Assembly: GCA_002839805.1 (NCBI GenBank)
Contig: PGYT01000016.1
Location: 1-50,352, forward strand
Origin: Ignavibacteriae bacterium HGW-Ignavibacteriae-2
Lineage (GTDB): Bacteria; Bacteroidota; Ignavibacteria; Ignavibacteriales; Melioribacteraceae
Direction of reading: 5' to 3'
DNA: 50,352 nt
Each line of letters starts with the position of its first letter. Position 1 is the first letter of the stretch. The notes below the pieces were generated by a model. It was not told where the DNA came from, searched no databases, and saw only the letters and a list, made by a program, of their open reading frames with translations. Made by a program: the position numbers and the translations under genes. Shown in pieces: positions 26,650 to 32,884 of the stretch.

Positions 26650-28658
26650 CAGTTCAACCTCAAATCTGTCATTCTTTTTGTTTCACATCTAATTAAACAG
26701 AAACTACCCTGATCTATTTTTTGATTCGCGGGAATACTTTGCGAAAGAACTTTTCCTGTACCAATTATTTTATATTTAATTCCAATTTCATTTAGTACAA
26801 CAGTTGCATCGCGTAATGCCAAGTTTAAAAGTTCAGGCATTCTGTCCTTAGCCAATACTTTGGTCTCCCGGCTTTTTGTTTGCTCTTGCCCGATATTACT
26901 GAACTTAAGAACGTTTTTCTGACTGCCAGCATCGCTTTTCCTTAAAAGATCGTCCAAATATTCTTTTCTTCTTTCAATTTTTTGTTCAGCCGGAACTACA
27001 GACAAATCCGCATCAATAATTTTTTCGGCAATAGCTTTAAAAATTGGCGCCGACACTTGTCCGCCATATCTTCCAATTTCTGGTGAACTTACTGTAATCA
27101 AACAAACGATTTGAGGATCTTCGGCGGGAAAAAATCCCACGAAAGAAGCGTTATACTGATTTTTAGAATACGAGCCTTTTATCAACATCTGCGAAGTACC
27201 GGTTTTTCCACCTATAAGAACATTGCTTAATTTTGCTTTAGTTGCGGTTCCTTCCTCAATTACTCCAATCATAAAATCAATCATTTTATCGGATGTGGAT
27301 TTATTGATAACATCTCTAATTTTTTTCGGTTCATTTTTAATAACTATATTACCCAACTGGTCCCTTATCTCTTTAACTACGTATGGGCGCATTATATGTC
27401 CGCCGTTAACCAATGCGCTATAAGCAACCGCCATTTGAATAGGGGTGGCAGAAAATTCATAACCAAATGACATAAAAGGTTTTGAAAGTTGTGAAAACTG
27501 TTTTGGCTTTTTTAAGAATCCGTTGGATTCACCCGGCAGATCAATAGACGTGGTGTTACCGAATCCAAAATCGCGCATATATTTATAAAATGTATTTTCG
27601 TCCAATCTTTGCGAAAGCTTTGCCATCCCTATGTTGCTGGATTGTTCCAATACCCCGCGGACAGTTAAATGATCGAAACTATGCGTATCCCTTATTTTAG
27701 TAGTTTTAAAATTATATGTACCGTTTTCTGTATTAATAACTTCGTCTTCGCGAGCTAATTTTTTTTCAAGCAGCATCGACATTACAACAGGTTTAATAAT
27801 AGACCCCGGTTCATAAGGGTCGGTTAAAGCTCTGTTTCTTTTGAATTTTAGATCAAATTTACCGTGATTAGAAGGATCAAAATCGGGCAAACTCGACAAT
27901 GCTAAAACCTCACCTGTTTTGGGGTTCATTATTATTCCGGAAGCGCTGTCGCCTTTAAACTCCTGCATTCCTTTTAATAATTCCTGTTCCAGTATGGTTT
28001 GATATGTTTTATTAATAGTAAGCTGTACTACGTTTCCGGGAATTGGCTTTTTAGAATTATCAGTTTTTACCGAAACAGTACGACCGAGTACATCATTCTC
28101 TATAAATTTTATTCCTTCTTTCCCAGTTAAATACTCGTCATATTGTTTCTCAACTCCGTAAACTCCGCCGTTGCCGCCATCAACATAACCAAGCAGATGT
28201 GAACATAAACTTCCATATGGATATATTCGGGAAAAATCTTCTTGAACAAAGAAACCATCCACATAAAAATTTTCGAACTGAAACATTGATTCTTTCGAAA
28301 TCTTTTTTTCGAGACAAATATTATTTTTGCCGGAAGCAATTAAGTTCAGATAATGTTTTTTTGATTTTTTGAATACGCGGGACATCACATTAGCGACGGA
28401 ATCTTTTTCGCTATCGTTCAACATTCTTTTATCCACGAAAAGAGAAATATCATTCTTTGTATAAGCGAGCACTTCCCCGTTTCTATCTTTAACTACTCCT
28501 CTTTCCGCCTTCAGTTTAAACGACTTATTTTGCTGCCTTTCCGCAATTTCAGCGTAAAAATTGTGATTGGTTATTTGAATTGTAAAAAGCTTTAATCCCA
28601 AAAGAATAAAGCAGACAAACACCAACGATAGTACAAGTAGTACGCGAGAATTATTCAT
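26649..28658 (-). CDS. ftsI: Division transpeptidase FtsI (PBP3-type) with one PASTA domain
   Basis: A 669-residue class B penicillin-binding protein that cross-links septal peptidoglycan with FtsW. One transmembrane segment (about 5-25) is followed by the PBP dimerisation domain and then the transpeptidase domain. The active-site motifs are S286-I-I-K289, S340-S-N342 and K485-T-G487. After about residue 600 there is a single PASTA-like domain (MPELLNLALRDATVVLNEIG). PASTA domains on FtsI are known in Chlorobi/Bacteroidota and Gram-positive lineages but absent from E. coli FtsI. Its start overlaps ftsL by eight bases and its stop overlaps the murE start. Confidence 0.97.
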   Translation of the reverse strand: MNNSRVLLVLSLVFVCFILLGLKLFTIQITNHNFYAEIAERQQNKSFKLKAERGVVKDRNGEVLAYTKNDISLFVDKRMLNDSEKDSVANVMSRVFKKSKKHYLNLIASGKNNICLEKKISKESMFQFENFYVDGFFVQEDFSRIYPYGSLCSHLLGYVDGGNGGVYGVEKQYDEYLTGKEGIKFIENDVLGRTVSVKTDNSKKPIPGNVVQLTINKTYQTILEQELLKGMQEFKGDSASGIIMNPKTGEVLALSSLPDFDPSNHGKFDLKFKRNRALTDPYEPGSIIKPVVMSMLLEKKLAREDEVINTENGTYNFKTTKIRDTHSFDHLTVRGVLEQSSNIGMAKLSQRLDENTFYKYMRDFGFGNTTSIDLPGESNGFLKKPKQFSQLSKPFMSFGYEFSATPIQMAVAYSALVNGGHIMRPYVVKEIRDQLGNIVIKNEPKKIRDVINKSTSDKMIDFMIGVIEEGTATKAKLSNVLIGGKTGTSQMLIKGSYSKNQYNASFVGFFPAEDPQIVCLITVSSPEIGRYGGQVSAPIFKAIAEKIIDADLSVVPAEQKIERRKEYLDDLLRKSDAGSQKNVLKFSNIGQEQTKSRETKVLAKDRMPELLNLALRDATVVLNEIGIKYKIIGTGKVLSQSIPANQKIDQGSFCLIRCETKRMTDLRLN

Positions 28659-28977
28659 ATTTCTTGTTCACTATATTCACAACTCTTTCAACTAATTTTT
28701 CATCCAGATATATCTTCTTATAAACTTCCTGCGATCTTTTTAACCCGATCGATTCGGTGGCTATTTTTACAATCTTGTCCTCTGAAGAAATTCTTTGTAA
28801 TTCAACTATCAGCATTTCCCTTTTACTAATTTTTTGGCTGAGTAAAGTTTCAAGATTGTCTTTTTCTTTATTAAGCATTTTTATCTCATTCAGGGTGAAC
28901 AAATAAATAAATAATGTCCCAACCAGAACCGATAATGAAAAAATCAAACCGCCGATAAATGATTTCTTTTTCTTCAT
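28651..28977 (-). CDS. ftsL: FtsL-like division protein
   Basis: A 108-residue bitopic protein with a basic start (MKKKKSFIGG), a transmembrane segment at about 9-27 and then a coiled coil with a leucine-zipper-like pattern (LNEIKMLNKEKDNLETLLSQKISKR in part). The C-terminal EDKIVKIATESIGLKRS resembles the FtsL/DivIC Pfam region. FtsL joins FtsB and FtsQ and activates FtsWI. Primary sequence is weakly conserved, so the call relies on size, topology and the place between rsmH and ftsI. It starts two bases after the rsmH stop. Confidence 0.88.
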   Translation of the reverse strand: MKKKKSFIGGLIFSLSVLVGTLFIYLFTLNEIKMLNKEKDNLETLLSQKISKREMLIVELQRISSEDKIVKIATESIGLKRSQEVYKKIYLDEKLVERVVNIVNKKYE

Positions 28978-28979
28978 AA

Positions 28980-29900
28980 CTAAATTTTTTCCGCAACCCG
29001 TAGTTTAGCGCTGCGCGATCTGGGATTATTTTTTAATTCAACTTCACCAGCTATTATTGGCTTTTTGGTTAATATTTTTAAATTTTGTTTTTTATTACAA
29101 ATACAAATCGGGGATTCTGGCGGACAAATACATGATAACGATTCGTATTTAAAAAAATCTTTTACTATTCGATCTTCCAAAGAATGAAAACTAATTATTA
29201 CCAATCTTCCGCCAGGGAGTAATAATTCGATACTTTTCTTCAAAAATTTTTCAAGGTCATCCAATTCGTTGTTCACAAATATTCTTAAAGCCTGATAAAC
29301 CCTGGATAAAGATTTATTTAAATGTTGTTTTCCGATAACCCTTTCAATAATTGAATTTACCTGTGATGAACTTTTAATTTCGGCAGAGGAGCGTGAAGCC
29401 ACAATTGCTCTTGCAATATGACGTGATTTTTTTTCTTCGCCGAATTTATAAATTACATCTGCCAAATCTTTCTCATCCATTTCGTTTAAATAACGATACG
29501 CCGGAGTTCCTTCCGACCTGTTCATTCTTAAATCGAATATCGATTCTTGCCTATATGTAAAACCAGATTCCGGACTATCCAATTGATATGATGATACACC
29601 GAGATCCAGAAACATTCCATTATAACCTTCAATCATTTCTAGGTTAGAAATAGTTTCAATATTTAAAAAACTTGTGTTATAAAGCTGAACTCTTCTGTCA
29701 TCGCTAAATTTTTCGCGACAAAAATTAAAAGCAAACTCATCTTTATCCGTACCAATCAATTTGGCTTCGGACCCCAATCTCTCAAGTATTTTTTGAGTAT
29801 GACCGGCAAAACCTACTGTACCTTCAAAATAAATTCCATTTTCCAAGGTAATCAGGTTTTCTATACTTTCATTTAACAGAACCGATTCGTGATGGCTCAT
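28980..29900 (-). CDS. rsmH: 16S rRNA (cytosine1402-N4)-methyltransferase
   Basis: RsmH (MraW) methylates C1402 of 16S rRNA in the decoding centre. The 306-residue sequence starts with SHHESVLLNESIENL and has the SAM motif YFEGTVGFAGHTQKIL, in which V replaces the more usual D/L. It then has GMFLDLGVSSYQLDSPESGFTY, FDLRMNRS and the C-terminal RLVIISFHSLEDRIVKDFF with NPRSRSAKLRVAEKI. A Cys-rich insert (CICPPESPICIC) is present, as in many RsmH proteins. It lies five bases after mraZ. Confidence 0.98.
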   Translation of the reverse strand: MSHHESVLLNESIENLITLENGIYFEGTVGFAGHTQKILERLGSEAKLIGTDKDEFAFNFCREKFSDDRRVQLYNTSFLNIETISNLEMIEGYNGMFLDLGVSSYQLDSPESGFTYRQESIFDLRMNRSEGTPAYRYLNEMDEKDLADVIYKFGEEKKSRHIARAIVASRSSAEIKSSSQVNSIIERVIGKQHLNKSLSRVYQALRIFVNNELDDLEKFLKKSIELLLPGGRLVIISFHSLEDRIVKDFFKYESLSCICPPESPICICNKKQNLKILTKKPIIAGEVELKNNPRSRSAKLRVAEKI

Positions 29901-29905
29901 AAGAC

Positions 29906-30346
29906 CTAAATATTCATGACTTCTTTTGCAATTTCTATATATGGTTCGTCATTACTTTTAAGATATGCTTCATACTTTTCGGGATTCCAAACCTCAATAA
30001 ATTGATTTACACCGATAATCAATACTTCTTTATCTATGCCGGCGAACGATATCAGGTTTTTGGGAATCGTCAGGCGAGATTGAGTATCAAATTTATCCTC
30101 GGAAGCTTCGTGTAAGAACATTCTAAGGAATTTTGCGTCCTTAGGATCAAAAGGATTAAGTTTATCCAATTTGCTTGAAACTAAAGCTTTCCAATGATCC
30201 ATAGGGTAGATAATAATACACTCTACGGTTCCCCGCGTTAAAACGAAAGTATCATTCGCCTCTGGATTGACGAATTTTCTCATCCTCGCTGGTATACTGA
30301 TTCTGCTTTTAGAATCAATAGAATATTTGAAGCTTCCTAGAAACAT
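29906..30346 (-). CDS. mraZ: Transcriptional regulator MraZ
   Basis: MraZ is a DNA-binding protein that forms rings and regulates its own dcw operon. The 146-residue product has two SpoVT/AbrB-type domains, with SKSRISIPARMRKF in the first and TQSRLTIPKNLISFAG in the second. I chose the ATG at 30346 because MraZ proteins usually begin with M-F-L-G-x-(F/Y), and AAGGAA lies just upstream. An in-frame ATG at 30373 adds nine residues and has GGGAG close upstream, but that site overlaps the proposed MraZ operator. It is the first gene of the dcw cluster. Confidence 0.95.
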   Translation of the reverse strand: MFLGSFKYSIDSKSRISIPARMRKFVNPEANDTFVLTRGTVECIIIYPMDHWKALVSSKLDKLNPFDPKDAKFLRMFLHEASEDKFDTQSRLTIPKNLISFAGIDKEVLIIGVNQFIEVWNPEKYEAYLKSNDEPYIEIAKEVMNI

Positions 30347-30377
30347 TTGACATTCCTTGGGATTATTAAACATTTTC

Positions 30378-30392
30378 TCCCACTTGTCCCCA
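30378..30392 (-). promoter_or_regulatory. MraZ-binding repeats upstream of mraZ
   Basis: The minus strand reads TGGGGACAAGTGGGAGAAAA from 30392, so two TGGGN boxes begin ten bases apart (30392 and 30382). This is the TGGGN-N5 direct-repeat pattern known for MraZ operators upstream of mraZ. Only two boxes are clear. They lie 32-46 bases before the preferred mraZ start and overlap the likely transcription start. Confidence 0.7.
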
Positions 30393-30420
30393 AAATAATT
30401 TATTTTTTATGTTAAAGCAA
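30392..30420 (-). promoter_or_regulatory. Candidate mraZ (dcw) promoter
   Basis: On the minus strand TTGCTT (30420-30415) is followed after 17 bases by TATTTT (30397-30392). It is a weak sigma-70-like match, four of six at the -10 element. The MraZ boxes would cover its start site, fitting autorepression. A second AT-rich promoter further upstream is possible. Confidence 0.35.
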
Positions 30421-30523
30421 GAATAATTTGAAATTTTACTGAGGATGTGAAAATAAATTATCAATATTCAGATGATTATTATTTTATCTTAGGATTTGAA
30501 GTTCGAGTTATTTTAATTAAAAT

Positions 30524-30541
30524 ATTTATAGTGCTATAAAT
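30524..30541. promoter_or_regulatory. AT-rich palindrome between mraZ and the candidate small RNA
   Basis: Two perfect eight-base arms, ATTTATAG (30524-30531) and CTATAAAT (30534-30541), flank a TG centre. It may be an operator or a promoter element (the arms contain TATAAA-like sequence) for the plus-strand small RNA about 50 bases downstream, or for mraZ on the other strand. No known regulator is assigned. Confidence 0.35.
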
Positions 30542-30589
30542 TAAATTTTTATGACATGTTTTTATTTTTCATAAAAGTTTTGTTAATTG

Positions 30590-30697
30590 GCTTGTCGATT
30601 CTTTCTGGGTAGGCCTTAGCTGGCAGTCCGGTTAATAATATCGAACGGTAAGATGAGATAGTCTTACAAAGAACCCCTCAATTAGAGGGGTTTTTTT
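30590..30697 (+). ncRNA. Candidate small RNA
   Basis: A non-coding plus-strand segment of about 110 bases ends in a strong intrinsic terminator. Before the terminator are a hairpin with a perfect six-base stem (GTAAGA 30648-30653 with TCTTAC 30662-30667), a stem with a bulged G (CCGGTT 30628-30633 with AACGG 30644-30648) and a possible long-range pairing (TCGAT 30595-30599 with ATCGA 30640-30644). Some of these compete with one another. No gene follows on the plus strand for more than 1.6 kb, so this is more likely a trans-acting RNA than a leader. The 5' end is not defined. It does not match the conserved cores of SRP RNA, tmRNA or RNase P RNA that I know. Confidence 0.45.
30672..30697 (+). 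terminator. Strong intrinsic terminator of the candidate small RNA
   Basis: ACCCCTC and GAGGGGT form a seven-base GC-rich stem (30673-30679 with 30685-30691) around the loop AATTA. The stem is followed by an uninterrupted T-run (30691-30697). It is among the clearest terminators in the window and reads on the plus strand. Confidence 0.85.
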
Positions 30698-30802
30698 ATA
30701 ATGAATCATTTCATATGAAAATTTTATAAATGAGTTTAGATATAATGGAAGGATCAATTATGAATTAATTTAAATTTTCTTAAATATCATTTGTATAAAG
30801 AC

Positions 30803-30834
30803 AGTAATAAAATTTGGGCAAATGAATCCCAAAT
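30803..30834 (-). terminator. Probable terminator of the HU-TPR-COX24-tRNA operon
   Basis: On the minus strand ATTTGGG (30834-30828) pairs with CCCAAAT (30818-30812) around a nine-base loop and is followed by TTTATTA. It lies about 70 bases beyond the 3' end of the tRNA. The T-tract is short, so termination may be modest. Confidence 0.5.
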
Positions 30835-30849
30835 GTGATTTTTATCACA
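30834..30849. promoter_or_regulatory. CRP-type palindrome
   Basis: TGTGA (30834-30838) and TCACA (30845-30849) are separated by six bases, exactly the half-sites and spacing of the CRP/FNR-superfamily consensus. A TATAAT lies nearby on the plus strand (30853-30858). No gene in the expected position is seen, and the same bases form a small hairpin next to the tRNA operon terminator, so it may not be an operator. Confidence 0.35.
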
Positions 30850-30903
30850 CATTATAATAGTATTATAGGAGCCAGGGAAATGATTGGGCGGTTGTAAAAG
30901 ATA

Positions 30904-30979
30904 TGGAGCCATCTGCCGGAATTGAACCGGCGACCTATTCATTACGAATGAATTGCTCTACCAGCTGAGCTAAGATGGC
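30904..30979 (-). tRNA. tRNA-Thr (anticodon CGT)
   Basis: The minus strand gives a complete cloverleaf: acceptor GCCATCT with AGATGGC, D arm GCTC/GAGC with AGCTGGTA, anticodon stem ATTCA/TGAAT with loop TTCGTAA (anticodon CGT, reading ACG), variable loop AGGTC and T arm GCCGG/CCGGC with TTCAATT. The discriminator base is U and CCA is encoded (30906-30904). It lies 11 bases after the stop of the small COX24-type gene, so it is likely cut out of that transcript. Confidence 0.95.
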
Positions 30980-30990
30980 TTAAGAAACCG

Positions 30991-31086
30991 TTACCTTAAT
31001 TTCTTTTTATGTCTATTTTTACGCAATCTTTTTTTACGTTTATGCGTCGACATTTTATGGCGTTTTCTCTTTTTACCACAAGGCAT
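30991..31086 (-). CDS. AURKAIP1/COX24-type small basic ribosome-associated protein
   Basis: A 31-residue gene. The product starts MPCGKKRKRHKMSTHKRKKR and continues LRKNRHKKKLR, almost entirely Lys, Arg and His. This matches the short bacterial proteins of the AURKAIP1/COX24 domain family found in Bacteroidota and Chlorobi, relatives of mitochondrial mS38 and regarded as ribosomal-subunit components. AAGGAG lies eight bases before the ATG. It sits 16 bases after the TPR gene and 11 bases before the tRNA-Thr, in one apparent operon with an HU gene. The ribosomal role is known for the family, not shown here. Confidence 0.9.
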   Translation of the reverse strand: MPCGKKRKRHKMSTHKRKKRLRKNRHKKKLR

Positions 31087-31102
31087 AGTTATCGCTCCTT
31101 AT

Positions 31103-31720
31103 TTAATTAGATTCTAATAAACTTTTAGCTTTTTTCCCAATCTCGCTATTTGGGTTGTTATTTACCACTTCCTGCCACCAGCTTTTTGCTTCTTCAATAT
31201 TATCCATAGAATAATTAATTATTCCCATATTAAATTTTGCAATTTGATGGTTCGGATTCAGTTTCAGGGCACCGGCAATTACAGATTTTGCCTGATCGTA
31301 TTGTTTTAAATTAAAGTAACATACGCCCATGTCTACAATTATATCCGAATTATTCGGACGTATGGTTAAATACTTTTTATAAGTAGAAATTGCTTTTTCG
31401 TAAAATCCAGAGTCGTTGTATAAATGTCCTAATTCTTCCAGGTATTCCAGGTTATTTGAATTAGTTGTTAAACTTTCCAGTTCTTTTATTCTGTTCAACT
31501 GGTTGAGATCGACCCCATCATTAGAATGATTATGTTCATTTTGATTTAGAGTGTTTGACTGACTTTGTGAGACTGAAACAGAAGGTGACTCAAAAGTGCC
31601 GCTTACAATCAAGATGAACATTCCAATTATCGCTAATATTACAATGAAATAAACAATTTTAACATTCGAAATTTCTTTGTTCGATTCTGATTTATTTATT
31701 TGTTTTTTGATCTTTGTCAT
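31103..31720 (-). CDS. Membrane-anchored TPR protein
   Basis: A 205-residue protein with a basic cytoplasmic N-terminus, one transmembrane segment at about residues 21-40 (IVYFIVILAIIGMFILIVSG) and a Ser/Asn/Gln-rich linker. Two to three tetratricopeptide repeats follow in the C-terminal half (EYLEELGHLYNDSGFYEKAI, SDIIVDMGVCYFNLKQYDQA, QIAKFNMGIINYSMDNIEEA). TPRs mediate protein contacts, here probably on the periplasmic side. The specific partner is unknown. It starts ten bases after the HU gene and precedes the COX24-type gene. Confidence 0.8.
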   Translation of the reverse strand: MTKIKKQINKSESNKEISNVKIVYFIVILAIIGMFILIVSGTFESPSVSVSQSQSNTLNQNEHNHSNDGVDLNQLNRIKELESLTTNSNNLEYLEELGHLYNDSGFYEKAISTYKKYLTIRPNNSDIIVDMGVCYFNLKQYDQAKSVIAGALKLNPNHQIAKFNMGIINYSMDNIEEAKSWWQEVVNNNPNSEIGKKAKSLLESN

Positions 31721-31730
31721 ATACTTCTTT

Positions 31731-32030
31731 CTATTCTATTGAATTATCTTTCATGCCTTTGTCAACCGCTGTTTTGAAGTCTTTAGAAAATTTAAATACG
31801 GGAACAAAATGTTCTTCAACAAAAACTTTTTCACCGGTTCTTGGATTTCTGGCGTAACGGGCATTTTTCTTTTTTACCTTATAACTGCCAAATCCTCTTA
31901 TTTCAATTCCCTGTCCCTCGCGTAAAGACTGAATGACGGTATTCAAGAATCCCTCAATAATGGCTTCGGTTTCAAGTTTGGTTAGCCCTGTTCCGGCTGC
32001 AACTTTTTCGACTATATCAGCCTTGGTCAT
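31731..32030 (-). CDS. HU/IHF-family DNA-binding protein
   Basis: A 99-residue nucleoid protein that bends and compacts DNA as a dimer. It begins TKADIVEKVAAGTGLTKLET and carries the family signature in the beta arm (GFGSYKVKKKNARYARNPRTG). The short acidic-basic tail (KGMKDNSIE) is slightly longer than in standard HU. It is the first gene of the operon with the TPR protein, the COX24-type protein and the tRNA-Thr. A good promoter lies upstream, and a small hairpin covers part of its ribosome binding site. Confidence 0.95.
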   Translation of the reverse strand: MTKADIVEKVAAGTGLTKLETEAIIEGFLNTVIQSLREGQGIEIRGFGSYKVKKKNARYARNPRTGEKVFVEEHFVPVFKFSKDFKTAVDKGMKDNSIE

Positions 32031-32031
32031 A

Positions 32032-32045
32032 AGTAGAATCCTACT
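32032..32045 (-). promoter_or_regulatory. Small hairpin over the HU ribosome binding site
   Basis: On the minus strand AGTAG and CTACT pair around GATT, immediately before the ATG. The best Shine-Dalgarno match (AGGA) lies partly in the stem and loop. The stem has only five pairs, so any effect on translation is a guess. Confidence 0.3.
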
Positions 32046-32297
32046 AAATTATTGAAAATAAATATTTTAGAGCTACGTAAAATATTAAAATTATACTTAA
32101 TTACAAACATAGAAACAAGTTATAAGGATTACTTGTTATTTTTTTTCGTTTATTCTGTTTACCAATAATACAAAATCATTAGTGTTTATTTTAAAAGTAT
32201 TCATAAAATCAATGTATTTATGTCCCATTTTGATACTTGATCTCAATTAGAATACAAAAAATCATTTAAAACAGCTTAATATGTTCGAAATGTGCTA
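32046..32297. other. Divergent intergenic region
   Basis: The 315 bases between the HU gene (minus strand) and the gene at 32346 (plus strand) contain no reading frame. They hold the HU promoter on one side and the sigma-54-type promoter on the other. The AT-rich stretch between them is where an upstream activator site for sigma-54 would be expected, but I see no clear palindrome there. Confidence 0.5.
32090..32118 (-). promoter_or_regulatory. Promoter of the HU operon
   Basis: TTGTTT (32118-32113) and a perfect TATAAT (32095-32090) on the minus strand are separated by exactly 17 bases, the ideal sigma-70 spacing. The predicted leader is about 50 bases. This is the best housekeeping-type promoter seen in the window. 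Confidence 0.65.
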
Positions 32298-32313
32298 TGG
32301 CATATTCTTTGCA
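32298..32313 (+). promoter_or_regulatory. Sigma-54-type promoter
   Basis: TGGCATATTCTTTGCA matches the sigma-54 consensus TGGCAC-N5-TTGCA: GG at 32299-32300 and GC at 32311-32312 are 12 bases apart, and TTTGCA is intact. The only consensus change is T for C after TGGCA. Transcription would start near 32324, about 22 bases before the gene at 32346, which has its own GAAGGAAA binding site. Confidence 0.7.
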
Positions 32314-32345
32314 TAATAATGTGAAAAATTACTGAAGGAAACATA

Positions 32346-32834
32346 ATGTCACTTATACCTATCATCTACACCAGCCTACTGATATTCAGCGTAGCCTTCT
32401 TAGCTGTTTTAATTATTTCTTACATTTCGTACAAAATAAAGCAGAGCAGCAGTGTTGCTTATGTTACTCCGAAAAATAGAGTACCGTCAGAGCAAAAAAT
32501 TCCATACGTACAGAGGCCTGTTTATAATCCAAAACCACAAGAATTTGAGTCGGATCACTATTCAAGAAGAAGAGAAGTTCGCCCTTATTCACAAACAAAC
32601 AGTGTTTATTATAGAAACGAACGAAATATTGGTAACAAAAAAATTGATATTATTTATAAAGAAAAACCTCGCACAAACCAACCTTCATTGAAAGCAACCA
32701 GAATGAATATAATTGATGACTTAAGTACAAGACCACAAAGAACTGAAAGAACAAGATCGTATACAGAAGCAAGACAATTAGAGTTTTCAAATTTTGCAGA
32801 AGGCAATATTCTTAGGTATTACGAAGATTTTTAA
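32346..32834 (+). CDS. N-anchored basic protein of unknown function
   Basis: I do not recognise the family. The 162-residue product has one hydrophobic segment at about residues 5-30 (IYTSLLIFSVAFLAVLIISYIS) and then a hydrophilic, Arg/Lys/Tyr/Pro-rich tail. The tail has no obvious domain and probably stays in the cytoplasm as a disordered region (RRREVRPYSQTNSVYYRNER). The C-terminus ends with an ordered-looking LEFSNFAEGNILRYYEDF. A near-consensus sigma-54 promoter lies just upstream and three hairpins just downstream. The gene at 32934 encodes a protein with a similar plan. Start ATG with a good GAAGGAAA site. Confidence 0.75.
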   Translation: MSLIPIIYTSLLIFSVAFLAVLIISYISYKIKQSSSVAYVTPKNRVPSEQKIPYVQRPVYNPKPQEFESDHYSRRREVRPYSQTNSVYYRNERNIGNKKIDIIYKEKPRTNQPSLKATRMNIIDDLSTRPQRTERTRSYTEARQLEFSNFAEGNILRYYEDF

Positions 32835-32835
32835 A

Positions 32836-32883
32836 TAATAAAAGGCCCCACTTTTTATTAACAATAAGATACCCAGCTTATTG
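32836..32883 (+). promoter_or_regulatory. Two AT-stem hairpins in the 3' untranslated region
   Basis: TAATAAAA (32836-32843) pairs with TTTTATTA (32853-32860) around GGCCCCACT. CAATAAG (32862-32868) pairs with CTTATTG (32877-32883) around ATACCCAG. Both loops are C-rich. Together with the following terminator they give three stem-loops in a row directly after the sigma-54-driven gene. Confidence 0.5.
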
Positions 32884-32884
32884 A

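Noticed and set aside
30347-30373. Longer MraZ N-terminus
   Set aside because: Nine added residues do not fit the family start, and the codons overlap the proposed MraZ operator, although GGGAG is near that ATG.
30850-30900. Start-like AGGGAAATG after the CRP-type palindrome on the plus strand
   Set aside because: The frame stops after five codons.
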